DNA of 64,000 nucleotides from Antennarius striatus (GCF_040054535.1 NC_090796.1:11946001-12010000); one strand, 5' to 3'; numbered from the stretch's first letter, positions 46,164 through 60,230 are shown. The notes: a model not told the origin generated them from the letters alone. A program made the numbers and translations.

Positions 46164-46177
46164 GCGACATCTGGTGG
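46164..46177 (-). promoter_or_regulatory. CTCF-like motif upstream of gprc5c
   Basis: Minus strand reads CCACCAGATGTCGC, matching the CTCF core (CCASYAGRKGGCRS) except for one T in place of G. It lies just beyond the compound microsatellite. Confidence 0.4.
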
Positions 46178-46778
46178 TGAAAAATATTACGTCTCCCAAC
46201 AGTTGCAAAGATGTCACCGACATGAGGATGGCAGCAAAAGACTGAAAGCGCTGATATCAATGATCTTCACGATCCAAATTTCTATTGAAAAATTATGTAT
46301 AACTGAGTCATAGAGGAAATGTCAAAATGTGCTTCTCGTTTCACATGATCTGTGATGACATGTGAAAATATACCACTCAACAAATTATAATTTGGAATGG
46401 AGGAATAATCCAGATCCAGTGATCAGACATATGGCTCATGGAAAATTCACTACTGTGGAATAACAACATAATAATATGCTAATTACTTGAACCAAGATCC
46501 ACATTGTAGCTGAAACTGCTGATTCAGCTTGGTGTCAAGTTTGACTTATCATCGGAAGTTATTGGGCTACTCCCGCGTAAACCTGCCATATATGACATAT
46601 TATTTTTCCATATGACTATTCAAATTGATTTCTTTGTTTATTGAGAACTATGCAGGACTAGCCAGTCTATGTTCCCTGAAGTAAAAAGCTAAATAAATAA
46701 ATGTATAAAATGTGAATGTATAAATATATGCAATATATTTATACATTTATATGTATATATATGTATGTATATATACAC

Positions 46779-46901
<123 letters not shown>

Positions 46902-47511
46902 TCATAAATGTACTCTTATGATTGAAACTCTGACAGAATAAGTGTTTTTGCAATAATTTTAGATCCTGGTCAATGATTTAAGGACCAGAGACCACCCAGT
47001 GAAGCTCCTCTGACTCTTTATATGTTCCTTTCAGTTTACTCTCACTCACACTTGCGCAAGGTCACATTTTTCCTGCTCCATTTCTCAGCGAGGTCACTGC
47101 CTGATTTCCACAAAGTGGACGGCTTCTCGTTTTGACTCTCGTGTTGGTTTTTCAGTTCCTACATACAGCTCTTAGAGATAAGGGAACAACCTTGCAGCTA
47201 CTTCTGGCCTCCAACAGGTTTTTACTGGAGCCCTGTGTTCAGTTCTGTCCAGCTGGCTCCTATCATTTGGTTGCCTGTCTCAGATATACAGTAGATGTGC
47301 TCCTTTTGCTGTTGTCACTTCAGATTGGAGTCAATTGCCGGTCATTAGCTCATCCCAAGTTATGTGAGCTGTTGAGGTCTTTATGGCAATTTTGGTATTG
47401 ACTCATTCCCTGCCTGCTTGAGCTGACTCTCCAGAGACACATTAGAGAGGAATAATTCTGTAAATCACCAAGGAGTAACTCATTGCCATCTGACCTTTTC
47501 ATTCCCTACAT

Positions 47512-47994
47512 CACATGTGTCAAACTCAAGACCCGGGGGTCAAATGTGGCCCGCCACATCATTTTATGTGGTCAAAGTGTCTAAAAATAAATAGGTCAAA
47601 AGTGTGCTCTGACCAAAACTGCATTTCCCACAATGCAGTAATTAAGCCCATTTTAACTCTGACATAAACGTTTGAACAAAATTAATGTCATAACTTGTGT
47701 TTGATGTTATTTTTCTTTATTTACTTGGATAATTTGATCCTTGATTGATGGAGTTCTGCAGGTTTAATAACCTAACAAGTATAACAGAGCAACAAGCAAA
47801 CATATTTTTTGTGCAACTGTAATGTTTGTAACTTGAATAAGTAATAAATTCAGTTATTTAACATTAATGTGCAGTTACATTTATTTTACAGTACATTGAG
47901 TTACATTTAGTTACATACATAAGTTACATCTGGCCCTTGGAGGACAGCCATTATGCTGATGTGGCCCTCAGTGAAAATGAGTTTGATACCCCTG
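47512..47994. mobile_element. Non-autonomous hAT-like DNA transposon (MITE)
   Basis: The left terminus CACATGTGTCAAACTC and the right terminus (reverse-complemented) CAGGGGTATCAAACTC form imperfect inverted repeats of the widespread CAGGGGTGTCAAACTC family. Subterminal GTGGCCCGCC / ATGTGGCCCTC blocks also pair. Flanking 8-mers CCCTACAT (47504-47511) and CCCAACAG (47995-48002) match at 6 of 8 positions, consistent with an old 8-bp target duplication. 483 bp, no coding capacity. Confidence 0.75.
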
Positions 47995-48604
47995 CCCAAC
48001 AGTATGGTACTGTCTTCACAAAGCACTGTTACCTGCTGATAGACTGCCTGGTTTAATCTGTATGTGTACATTTCAACCCTTATCTGACGTTGGAGCAGCC
48101 TCATTTGGTATAAAATATCTACCAGGCTGGGCATCTGTGTCATTACATGTTTAAAAATAAACTTCAGCCATCATGTGTGAAACATTTATTTCCTCTACTC
48201 ATTTAAATCTTCTTTGTGCTAACTGACAGGAACATTCTGCATAACGAGCCCACTTGTGCCAAGGAAAAATTGAGAAATAATGTAAACAAAGCACATAAAG
48301 CCATTATGCCTCCAAGCCAACATGCAGGAGACCATTCCTCTGAAGTTTTGAAATTTGCTGTTGTGGTCAAAGAAACAGATTTTTTTGACTGTGTCAGTTT
48401 GTTCAAAGAAGTTAGTAAAGTTCACATGTTAAGCGACTGTGCTTTTTTTATTTAGTATATTTTCACAGCGACTACAAAAGTACAAAATGTTCCCTGAAGA
48501 CTTTGCCAAGCTGGGGTGTTCTAGGATGATGCAAACACAGGAAATTTCCAATTCAAACATTACACTACATTTAAAACTAACAACTGCAAAAGTCTGCATC
48601 AAAA

Positions 48605-48646
48605 TCTCCAAATTCAATGTCATGCATATGACACTGAATTTGGAGA
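48605..48646. other. Near-perfect 19-bp hairpin in intergenic DNA
   Basis: TCTCCAAATTCAATGTCAT (48605-48623) pairs with ATGACACTGAATTTGGAGA (48628-48646) at 18 of 19 positions, leaving a 4-nt loop GCAT. Confidence 0.85.
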
Positions 48647-51317
48647 GAGAGTATATACAGTACATTATAATAAAGTATCTTTAATGGAAACCAAAAGCTC
48701 TGGGTAAAATTATTTTGCTTTAACATATTATGATGAATTGAATGTCAAATCCACAATGTAATAGCTTTAGAAGGTTCCCGTATTCCATACTTTTACTTTA
48801 TCATCACCAAACACAAATACATTCATGCATAAATATGCTCTTGTTCTGTGTTGGTAGTATGAGATGCTGCTACTGTGAGGAAAGCAGGAACTGATACACA
48901 CATCCTACACTTATATCAAATCCTGGAAACTGTGCACAACTGAAATATATACTGTATATGCTGCATATTCTATACATAAACACAGATTAAGTCCAGTTTT
49001 CTGTCCTGCTGCAAAAATGTTGAGTACAATTCTTTGCGCTGTATTTGTAAAAATAGAAAAGTTGCTTACTGTCAATAAAAATTCAGATTTTGATGAAAAG
49101 CCATGGACCTATTGAGAAAAAAGGATTGGTCTTAAACGTGTCGTCTGACTTGCCATAATGTGCAGATTAATTATAATACTTTACTTTCTGCTTTGCTTCT
49201 GATTAGAAAACATAGATGATTTGAAATGACTAAAGAAAAAATAATACTTTCATTCTTGTGAAAACTCCAGGCATTATTTAGAGTACACGTAAGGAAATAA
49301 ACATATTTAAGTAAATGGTATGTTTGGTTTTTTGGGGGGAAGGACAATTATAAGGATGTTTTTTTAGCTCTTCCATGAGCTGTCCATAAGTAGTTGTTTG
49401 CTGGTTTCAGACAGTTGCATTTGATCGGACACACTCCATGGTGCTTTGTCTTTTCAGTGGTCTATGTCCGACAGCTGCTGACCAGCAGGCAGGACTGAAT
49501 GGGAGTGGGAATACAACAGGTGTTTGAACAGGCACAAAGGACAGGTGGCAGGCAGACAGGAGACGTGTTCCTGGTGGGGTTTACCTGCTTTTTAATGTCA
49601 ACACCTCTTCCTGGTCCCACCTCGCTAACAGCTCTGTAGTTGAGTGTGAGCTCCATTAAACTTTTATCAAAGTCTGCTCTGACATCTTATTATTGTATTA
49701 CGGTCTTAAGTGGGGTTTTTTTCAGTCATCTTGTAACCCCCACAATATCTCATGTCTTACATGCTCCTTCACACCCCCGACTGTTACTGTCAAGCAGCAG
49801 GACACATCTTCAAAGAAACAGCTCGTATCAGTTTCTGTGTACAGTCTCTCAGAACTCAGTGTGGGATGACCACAGGGCGACATACGCAGATTTACAGAGG
49901 GACCCGGCAGGGAGTTAAATCTGTTGCAGTAAACACATGTGGAAAATAGAAGAATGAGTGCAGGCAGGTGGCCAATGATGAAAACTAAATGGATGGTCAG
50001 AGAAATAAATGGAAGATTAATGTAAACGCTGAAAGCGAGATGTATATACATTTAGTCTAGACCACTTGAGACTGCATTAAAAAGCATGTGATGAATCTGT
50101 TTGAAAGCTATTTTTATAGTAGTTTTTTTTATTATTAAGATTTAAATTATACAAAAACTACAGTCATCCTATAAACTTCACTATGATGTGTGTATTGACA
50201 TTAAGGATTGGTCTCCTGTTGGACTGGTAGTGCACAATAGGTTAATCAAAACGTGCTGGCTGGAGTTCATATTGATTTTTTTTTTTAATGAAGCAATCTA
50301 GATACAACATGTTTATTACTGAGCTGATTGTTAATTGATCATCCAGTCCTAGAAAAATAATATTATTGATTTTTAGGTTGACCAGTAAGATACAAGAAGA
50401 GAATTTTGTACTCTTTTTTTTTTTGCCAGTTGACTTGGTGTTTGATCACTTTAAATTTCCTGGCACAATGTTGTTTAGGCAACTAACTACTTGGTTATTT
50501 TTAGAAAAAGATGTTTGGAGTTGAAAAAAGCACTAACAACGTTTCACATTTTGCTGTAAACTTAGTAACATGCATATTGTTTGACAGTTGTGGCTGCATT
50601 GTATTATTTTTAAGTCAAAACGATGTCAAGGCATTTTTCAGATCAGAGAAATGGTCATTGTTCAACATCTTCTCACGTCACCATAAGATCAAGAGCTTTT
50701 TAATAAAACAAATTAGAGCTTCAGGGGAAAAGGGCAGCATAAGTCACATCTCCAGGACACTGATTACCACACATGTTAACAACAGCGGTTCAAAATTTCA
50801 GTCCATAAAAGCAAATTAGCAATCAGACGTTTAAATGCACATCCTATTTTCCACAGCACTGACACAACAACTGAGCATTCATTATCAAATTGTGATGCTG
50901 GCACATAAGCAGGTGGAAATGGAAATGTACTAGGTGATGTTCATGTCTTAGCAAGTGTTTGTTGAAAATGCACGAGAGTGTGCACCTTCATGTGAGTTTG
51001 TGTGTTTGTGCAGACCATCAGGCTAATCTGTGGTTTGTTTAGCCAGAGCTGAGTCCGTGTTGGTGATGTGGACTGTTTGAAGAGCAGGGGTCTTCACTCC
51101 TGCAGCTTCAACAGCAAGCTCTCATTTAAGGCTCCATCGGGCTACATTTCATGAAAAATAAACACTTGCCTCAGCAGCTGTGGTTTTTGTACGTGGGACC
51201 ACGCTGTAGAGATGCATCCTGATTTCTTTGCTTGATCGGTTGTGCTCATCGGGCCGAATGATCTTTCAGCATCATTTATAGAACTGGAGAAAAGCATCCA
51301 CTTCAAATTAAAACCAC

Positions 51318-51323
51318 TTTATT
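51318..51323 (-). terminator. Candidate polyadenylation signal of gpr142
   Basis: AATAAA on the minus strand about 460 bp beyond the gpr142 stop codon. It is the first one found downstream; no cleavage-site evidence. Confidence 0.4.
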
Positions 51324-51782
51324 CGTTTTTGCTGCTTCTAATGTGGGCAAAAGTAGGACCGGGTACATAATAGCTTCAAAATGGTTTCACTTGATTCTGT
51401 CCTTTCTGTGTACTGACTACAAACCGTAATCTAATCACATGGGACAAAGACTCTTAATTTCTTTTCTCATAATATTACTGAACCATTTTTTCACATCCTT
51501 ACCATGTATGGAGAAGAAAAAATACCTAATTTTGTTTTCTTGCAAGGAAAAATAAATACGCTGTCGTCTAATCAGATTTCCATGGACAAATAACAGCCAG
51601 TGACAACACATAATGTGGAAAACATACTTCTTGTGACTTCATCAGAGGCCCTATGAGAAAACCCCAGAGCTGATTGGCAGCTGTCCACAGTCGCAGCTGG
51701 AATGCAGTTACGTCCTGGGGGTCAGAAGTGCTCAGGGACCGTGGGATGATGGGTGTTTTGGATTAAAAGGAGGGGTACAGGG

Positions 51783-54083
51783 TCACGAGAGCTTTTCAGT
51801 CCTACGAAGTGACAAAGGGGTGGATTCCCGCTGTGAGCGCTTGGTATTCCCACTGCACAGAGATGAGATGGAAGCATTGGGATGGGCCTGCCGCCGCATC
51901 AGAACACGGCGTGGATACAGCGCCCCACCCCTGAGGAGCACAACATCACGCACAACTTCACGGAAAGGTTTACTGACAAAGCAATAGAGGAAGAAATTCA
52001 CCGCTGTGTTGAGCATTGCCAGCATATTGGACAGGTCATAGGCAAGGTGAACACGCCAGTCTCTGTGAACTGAGGACACGTAGAGATGGTAGATGACCAC
52101 TATTGTCCTGGGAGCCCACAGCACGAAGAACACAGACGTGATAGCTAGCAGCATAGCTGTGGTTTTCCCAAGTTTGCAAGAGGGTGATGCCTTAGGCCCA
52201 CGCTCATCCTGGCAATGCTGCTGCTGCCTTGTTCTCAGTGTGTAGATGATCATAGAGTTCAGCACAAAAAAGATGCTACAGGGCACGAAGTAGATTATGG
52301 TTACATGAGTCCATATCAGGAAGGTGTCCATAGATGTGGGCGGTTGGCTATTCCTCCACATGTCCGACCACCAGAAGAAGGGTAGACCTGATATGAATGA
52401 TAATAGCAGGACCACTATTATGATCTTTCGGGCCCTGGCTGGGTAGCTGATCTGACGATGGAGGAGGGGGTGGCACAGTGCCACATAACGGTCCACGGTG
52501 AGTGGTACAGTGGACCAGATGGAGGCGTGGTTGGCAGCAAACTCTGCAACGCTGACGGAGTGTAGCAGGAAAGCTGGAACTTGACGGTGAAAAACTGCTG
52601 TCTCTATCAGGAACCCAACAAAGATGATGAATAACTGGGAGAGGATATCTGAACCCGTCACAGCTAGTAGATAGTAGTAAAGAGTTTTCTTGGTGCGTGA
52701 TGCCAGTCTAGACAAAGCCACCGCTGTGAGGATGTTCACTGAAACAAGAAGAAACATCATTGTACAATGACAATAGAGTTTGTATCTGTTTGGTATGTGC
52801 ATGTATGATGTGAGTACAACAACTATGACAAGCTTTAGCTCAGTTTTGTTACCACAATTTTAATTTACGCTCCATAGAAGAAACCACAAAGTTTAGGACC
52901 TATACTCACAAAAACATTATTACATAGAATTAGGGTTTAGAAAGGAAGTTAGATTATTTGAAGATCTTCATGAGTACAGGCATTAAAAAACGTTTTTAAA
53001 GTTTTTAAAAATGTAGAAGTACAAGTAAATTATCTATACTGGATTCTTGTTCTAAATGAGTTCCAAATCTTAATGTGTTTTATGTAAATCTCAGTTTGTC
53101 AGTGGCAGGCAGAGTGGGTTGTCTAATCTCATCTTGTAAATACTGTGGTGTGTTTGCAGATAAAAGTCATATCAGTTTCAAGTAAAAAGCACTGACTTGT
53201 TCCTTCACAGCAAATTTTATATTGACTGTCATTCAGGCATAGAGTTGTTTAATCCAAATGACTTTTATTATTCTCTCAGGGGACAAACAAGTGATACATT
53301 CTGATAGTCAGATGACACATTTATAGACACCATTCTGCATAAATCCCTGCTAGATCAATACAAAATGACTATCATTGACCTGGAGATGAAACTGTGAAAG
53401 GAGAGTGGATGGAAGTGACAGCTGGCAGAAAGGATTAATGGAAAGATAATTGCTCATAATATCAAACAGATAATCAGAGGATTACATCTTCGTAACCTGT
53501 GAAAAGCACCACAATTTTCTTTGACAATGACTACCATCAGAGTATCTAAGTCACTGGTGTATTGATTTCTTTTTCTTCAGCAGCTCCTACTATTTACAAT
53601 CCTACCTGGGTTGTAAATAGAACTCATTGGAGGGATTTGAATAGCATTCACTTTACACTCAGACTGTGGTTCAATGCAAAGACAACGAATAAATCTGTGG
53701 AGCATTTTAGTTAATATTCTGATCCAGAAAATGTCAGTTCATTTCTGTTTAAAATAAAATAACCGACCAGTGTGTGATATTCTGGAAACAGGAATTCCTG
53801 TTTGTATTTTTGTTATGGCTCAAACGGCCCTAACATGGAATTAATTTCACGTGCATTGTGCAATCATGGAAAACATTAACACTGAATTAAAGTTGCAGGA
53901 TTAGGGAACATAGATTTCTCACTCATGACATCATGATAATGTACCTGGTACGCCGACACAGAGCAGAATACTATAGTAAATGACAGGGATGAAGCCCAGG
54001 ACACATTTGGACCTCTGCAGCTCCTCGGGTTTCAGGCCTAGCTCCTGGTGGCCGGAGACTGTCATATTGGGCCAGTCAATCAT
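51783..54083 (-). CDS. gpr142: G protein-coupled receptor 142 (rhodopsin-like, GPR139/GPR142 group)
   Basis: Class A receptor; mammalian GPR142 responds to aromatic amino acids such as tryptophan and promotes insulin/incretin release. Coding exons 53945-54083 (ATG at 54083) and 51783-52738 join within TM1 (IPVIYYSILLCVGVP then VNILTAVALSRLAS), giving 364 aa. Seen: TM1 NILT, TM3 VDRYVALCHP (DRY), TM5 HVTIIYFVPCSIFFVLNSMI, TM6 VFFVLWAPR in place of CWxP, TM7 NTAVNFFLYCF in place of NPxxY, and a basic C-terminal tail. One N-glycosylation site (NMTVS) lies in the N-terminus. The exon containing the ATG has its own acceptor at 54100, so an upstream noncoding exon is likely. GPR139 is the closest alternative; gprc5c as neighbour supports gpr142. 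Confidence 0.93.
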
Positions 54084-57000
54084 GACCTTGGCGCTTCCCC
54101 TGGAAAGTAAGATCGAGACAGGGAAATGTATTTTAGATGCAGAGTTAACGCTTTATTTTACTAACATAAAAAAATAATTAAAGATTCACTTTGTCTGCAT
54201 CTATAGTAGTGTAATTGCTGTGCAAACACACATCAATGAGCCACAATTTTTCACTGTGTATATGTGCATTCATGCATCTTGAGGAGACAGTTCATTATAT
54301 ACCATCCTGCAAAACCAAATTCTGATGACCAAATATCAATCAATGGATTAATCCACTACTAAAAATAGTCCCTAATAAATGCACATATACCCCCTGTTTA
54401 AAGTTGGCTAAAAACTACAGTATGGTGAGCAGCTGTTTTGTAAAAATTAAAGTAGGTATTTATTACTTATTATTGCCTCAAGCCCTAGAAATTTAATTTG
54501 TCAGAAGGTATTCAAAGATGGATGGTCAATTAAACTGCAGCTCCACAGCAACAGATGGGCTGACATCGATGACCCTGTCATTCGCCACCCTCCCATGAGT
54601 CATTATCATCCTGCCTCGCCAACTAACCTGTTCACCCAGGAGACATCCATCCTGTTTTCCTCAGTCTGTCTCCTCCTAATTTCCTTCACTTGTCCATGAA
54701 ACCATATTTGGACTGTGTTATCTTCAAGCTTTCAGTTGCAAACCATTTGTGGTTCATCAAGGAGCCACAAAATTGGTGAAACTGGCCTAATGATGTGACC
54801 GGAGCAATCACTACTTCCAGCCAATGGTCATATTCGGTTACTCCCATTGTAAAGATTGTAAAGTACAGTGCCAAAACCATGCAGGTACATTATCTAATTG
54901 GCATCTTTTATGGCCTTTAGCTGGAGTCATAAAATTGACAGCATTAAATATCTTATTGTCTGTTTGCTTGAAGTCACCTGACCACTGCAAACAACTATTT
55001 TGCCAAGAATCAAAAAGCTATCAATGGTGTGATTCATTATTTAGTAATGTGGACAGAAACTGATTACATTAATTTCTTGAATCAAAGCTGAATTAGCATC
55101 TCATACAGTTAAAAACGTTTAATATTTTTATTCTCTGTAAAGTACGAAAATATTCTAGATAGAATAAATAAATAAATAAAATTAAAATTACTATTGCATA
55201 TTATCCTAATTGGTCCTTGATTTAGTTGGCAAAATATGTTACAAAATATTATAATTTTCTAAAGGTAATATTGTCATGTTGAAGATATTATCTTCACAAG
55301 GTTATTCACATTTGAGATGGATTAAAGTTTAGTATTTCTTAATTTAAATTGCATTAATTCAATTGTGTCATTGACTTATTGGAATGTTTTGCTTGTACCT
55401 TTTATTCATATAAAGGTACAAGTGATATGGATGGATAGTTTTATTCTAAACAGGATAAAATGGTTTCTGGAAACGTGCAAGGTCTTTCAGACACCTGATC
55501 TATTTGCACACCAGCATCATCAAAGGACTAAGAAACATGATCATTATGAACAAGCTTACACTGACCAATCAATTTCTATGCAGTCACATTTCTTACACTT
55601 GTGAAATATCTCTATAATCCTGAAAGGAGCATATGAAATATTAAAATCTTGCAACTCCAGGTTCTAGTTGGGAAATTGAGCTTATTGAGGTGTGACTGAT
55701 TGTCCTCGCAGTGTCACAATCTTCGTAACCAAGGGAAAAAGGATACATTTTTGCAACAACAAAATGGACTGACCTGTCAAGTATCAGCAAGTAACCCTCT
55801 GAAAAATCCCCTATCTGAGGCTGAGGTGTGTCTGATTAAATTTGGAATGATCTGTAGTGTTAAGATACAGCTGGATGCTGCAGGACGTAGCTCTGTGGGA
55901 TTCAGTGCCCAGAAAACTGAACTTTATCTACGCCCCACTGAATCCTCTTAATTATTTAATAGATGGTGCACCTGAAACAACAGCACTGGGAACATACTAA
56001 CACAGGAGCCGTATCACTGTTTCACATGGGAATGAGAATGATGCATTTAATGAAAAAAGATCGGACATACTTCAAGTTATTATCTCAGAAGTTGGAAAAC
56101 AGATCAATAATGCATTTTCTTTTGTCCAGATGGAAATAGTGATGGATGACAGGCAACATGAAAATGTGGCTTCAAATAAATCTCTTTATTATGCACATCA
56201 TGAACTGTTAAGAGTTCATAGAAGATTTGGACCTGTGGTCAGTGGAGTACGAAGACAGAAGCCAGAAGTGGGTTCAAACGATTAGGAATGTCTCTGTGTC
56301 AGAATACTTGGGGAATGACATTCTCTTCATGTACAAGTTCAAGACATTTATGAAACATATTGAAGTGACACAAACCAGATTCTCTCCCTGGTTCCCATAA
56401 TCAGATTTAAAATAAGACTGTACCTTAAACAAACATTTGAAATCAGTGATGCATGATGTCCCTGATTGTACAAAAACAGAAATGTCCTACACAGCGGAGA
56501 ATCTGAGACACTTAGCTTTGTTTATTCTCGTATAGAAAATCTCCCTGTCTTACCTTCACATTCAGTCTTTACAGTGACCCCCACCTGGATTATGGCCGGA
56601 CCACAGCTATGTCGTTACCCCATAGGCTCCTACAAAGCCTCGAACACCGCCACTGGATAGCCACTGAGGAGCTGTGGAGGAAGACGGAGGTGAAAAGGAG
56701 GAGATGAGGAGTCCAGGCAGTTGATACATCACTGCAACGACTGAGCAAGGGGAGAGGGGAGAAGGGAGAAATGAGGCAGAGGGGAGTGAAAATTGGGGGG
56801 AGGGGGAGGGAGGGTACATAGAGAGAAGGAGGGATTGATCTGTGGATAGAAAGAGATGAAGGAAAGAGGAAATTGATCAGAGAAATTGATATTTACCAGA
56901 AAAAATAGGAGAGAGATGTATGGGAAATACTGTGGCAGAATGTAAAAACATTCAAATTTGTTCCGAATTACTCTTCACACTGAAAGCAAGACAAATATGT

Positions 57001-57686
57001 CTGGAGTTGTCTAATGCTGTATCCAAGTTCTATGATAGATACTTAAGGTATTCATATGAAAAACTATCTTAGATTTTTTCTGATTTGATTATTTTGTGTA
57101 CTGTGTAGTTATAAAGCTGAAATTTGAACATAAATATAAATACATAATGAAAAATGCTCAAAATTCTGTTGTAACTTCTACAATGTGAACTGAAACCAAT
57201 CCAAAAGAATTTGGAAATCCAAATAGAACAGCTTTATATAATAGTCAAGAATCAAGGTAGTTTAAAGGTCCACTGTTGACTTTTGCATAAGCAGCTAAAT
57301 TTCCCCAGCTGCACCACATCTGGTGTAGCTGATGAGCTGCACCAGAAGTGGCTGACAGCTCAGGATAAAATAAGTAAGAAATTACTATGATAAGAACTAG
57401 AATGGACTTCATGGACAAAAGATGATGCTGCACCCAGGAAAAAAAGAAAGTGTCTCCATTTCAGAGGGTAGGCAAAAGTTTGACACAAGTGACCATATGA
57501 CGTTTTTCATGCAGTGTTTAAAGTATTATTTATCTTATGTACATTTACACAAATGCATTCAGGCTAGAGGAAAAATCAATTTTACATTTTTGAGATTTTA
57601 TATCCTCAAATACAAGATGGCTCCCCAACTAGACAGAAATGCACAAATACACATGCATGCACAGAAGCATGCTATTGCGCCTGCGC

Positions 57687-57688
57687 AT

Positions 57689-57729
<41 letters not shown>

Positions 57730-57779
57730 CACACACGCACACACGCACGCACGCATGCACGCACGCACGCACACACACA
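57687..57779 (+). repeat. (CA)n tract with CACG/CATG variants
   Basis: CA dinucleotides interrupted by CACG and CATG units toward the right end. The open frames of HTHT and CVCV type on both strands are artefacts. Confidence 0.9.
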
Positions 57780-59251
57780 TGACTAACTCTAGGTCTCATA
57801 TTCCTAGAGATTTAAACTTCATCCTATCTACTGCTTGCCGAACTGCAACTTTAGCCTAATTTGATCTTTACATATTCTCACCATAAAATTTTATTATTTA
57901 AATTATCCAGACCCTTTCTTTTCCATATAAGGAAGGGCATTTCCACAGTGTGACTACTAGTAAATTTATGCCCCCACAATGTGAGTAATACAAGTCGACT
58001 GACGAGAGGCACGTACTGAAGAAAAGCAACAGCAGCAAGTTGCTAATTCTATGTACATAAGATTTTTACAGTGGTTAAAAGAAAACAACAAAGAAATAAC
58101 CTGGATCAGTGGATCTGGGAGCCGAGCTGTTGTTTTTTTCAAGACAAATGTCTCCTTAATTTAGCTAAACCCTTTGAGAAAGCACGTCTCATTACTGCAA
58201 ATTGTTGATAGTAGCAAGGCTCCAAAGCAAACAGTGTTTTAAACGAGCAGATTTGAATTCATTCATCAGTTTGGTCTGTTGACCAACCTTTTGCAATCCC
58301 AAAGCCCATGTGAGCTCGCTTTGACTTAGTTTGTCTATTTTCCTCCCAGCAGCTGCATATCATTTAATGTATCTCTTTAATCTTCTGATTTCACACTGCA
58401 GCAGTGGTCAGTCAAGCATATAATGAAGCTCAGCAGTCGACAATCACGCACGGACATGACTCTTTATTGATCAGATCTTTTAGACAGATATTGCAGAGGA
58501 ATAAAATTCGAGATGTGTTTTGGGAAAATGAGCTTGATCTTTTCTGCTTGAATGTGATGAAGCAGTTGATATTCAGCGCCACATACAATCTTCTTCTAAT
58601 GGACCCAAAGAACTTCATGACCCTCAGAGGATCACTACAATAGTACCTATAGTCACCAATCTGTATAGTCGCAGAATCTGCTTTCCAATACAAACCCCCT
58701 CCCCCCCAAAAACAAACCTTCTCCACTGCTACCACTAAGTGCTAATTATTATGTCAGACCTGTAACTTTGGTATCGGTTTTATTTATTTATTTTACTACT
58801 CAGCACTGGTATCACGTACTGTAGGTAACAAACACATGTCATGTTTAATTAACCTGGGAATTGTAAACCCAACACAGGTTGTAAGTTAAAGCTGATGGGC
58901 CATGACATCATCCCCAAAGGACAGAAAAACACAGTTCATAAGCTTAGGTTTTAATTAGCTTTTTAACAAGATGAGAAAGAAAAAGCAATTTTTTTTCAAA
59001 TTTGTCTTTTAAAGAACTGCATGAATTTAACTCTTAAGCTTCCTGATGCTATTGGTATTTCTCACTTCCTCATCAGGAGTCACCTGAGTCTTTCTTTGCA
59101 CCTGCCAAGATCTACAGTTGGAAGAAGTGTCACTGTCTACTTCTCTCAATCTCACACAAATCAATGTAGTTGCTTTATATTTTAGAAAATAAACTTCAAA
59201 ATCAGGTTGTCAATTCTTCCTCAGAACGTACTATATTATATAAAGTAAAGT

Positions 59252-59686
59252 TCATCCCTGTCCTACAACTTCTGGTTTTGCACTGTTTAATCGTTCCACA
59301 TTCTTCAACAAGCCAGTAATATGAAGTAAAAAGTAAATGTTTACGGAGAAATATGAGTCAGTAAAAAATGGAACGGAAAATTCAACTGCTAGAGAATCTA
59401 TAGTAAATAGCAGAAACATTGTGAGCTGATTTTTACCACTAGTTACATAACTGTAAAAATACACCAGGAGTTTGGGTTCATCTGAGCTTTTCTGCAGAAC
59501 ATGTATTACTGAAGGATCCAATTTCACGCTCGTAGCATATACTGGCAACCCAGAATCATGGCCTATTTGTATTTTCCGAAAGTCAGCTTGTCCTTCAGAC
59601 ATACATACTTCAAATGAAAAACAATCTTTGTCTGTACGTATACTGGAATTAAGGTGGATCCCCCCTCCCAAGAAAAAAACCCCCAA
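59252..59686 (-). CDS. Unassigned open frame, 144 codons
   Basis: Minus-strand open frame whose middle part (FRKIQIGHDSGLPVYATSVK, then DPSVIHVLQKSSDEPKLLVY) has a balanced, protein-like composition. The ends are low-complexity or Phe/Leu-rich. There is an AG directly before GCCATGATTCTGGG and a possible GTAAAA donor after ACTAGTG, so an exon of about 130 nt is conceivable. No family was recognised; chance is also possible. Confidence 0.15.
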   Translation of the reverse strand: MGVFFLGGGIHLNSSIRTDKDCFSFEVCMSEGQADFRKIQIGHDSGLPVYATSVKLDPSVIHVLQKSSDEPKLLVYFYSYVTSGKNQLTMFLLFTIDSLAVEFSVPFFTDSYFSVNIYFLLHITGLLKNVERLNSAKPEVVGQG

Positions 59687-60103
59687 AACAAAACGGAGCT
59701 ACTGCAATAAATGGATGCCGAGCAAGAAATCCTGTCACAGGTCACCTCAGTCTGGATGTCTGCCTCAGTTTCATGTTACTTAACTCTCACTCTGTGCAGC
59801 TTTCAAGCAATAAGACTCTCGGTGATCGTGACGTAAGCAGCTCTCCAGACAAACATTGTCATCTTATCTCTGCTCCCTTCATGGTCCCCTTGCTATGTTT
59901 ATTCTTTAGAAATTTTAAAGTTTCTGTGAAATGTTATTTTGAGTATAAATAAAAGGTAAAAAAGATGATCTTCTTCTTGGTTGTGTTTACGTTTTTGCCT
60001 TGGAGTGCTTTTATTTCATGTGTTTCTTTAGCCAGACTTTTTACGCTTGTTATACTTCAATAATAAACATTGACATTCATCTATTCAATCATCTTGGCCT
60101 TTT

Positions 60104-60230
60104 TTTCAGCTGCTTTCATAGGTCACAGGGGTTGCTGGAGCCTATTCCAGCAGATTTATGGGCGAGAGACAGTTGACACTCCGGCCGCCACCAGGCGCCT
60201 CCCACTGTGCCACCATGCCGCCTATACGTT
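60104..60230 (+). repeat. Fragment of a common teleost interspersed repeat
   Basis: The segment GGTTGCTGGAGCCTATTCC and the following GGGCGAGAGACAG match a repeat word set very frequent in fish genomes, and GC content is well above the flanks. Termini and class were not determined. Confidence 0.55.

Noticed and set aside
48605..48646. microRNA precursor
   Set aside because: Stem of 19 bp with a 4-nt loop is too short for a Drosha/Dicer substrate.
56607..56830. Pro/Ser-rich minus-strand frame
   Set aside because: Arises from a GGAGG-rich polypurine patch; no conserved motif.
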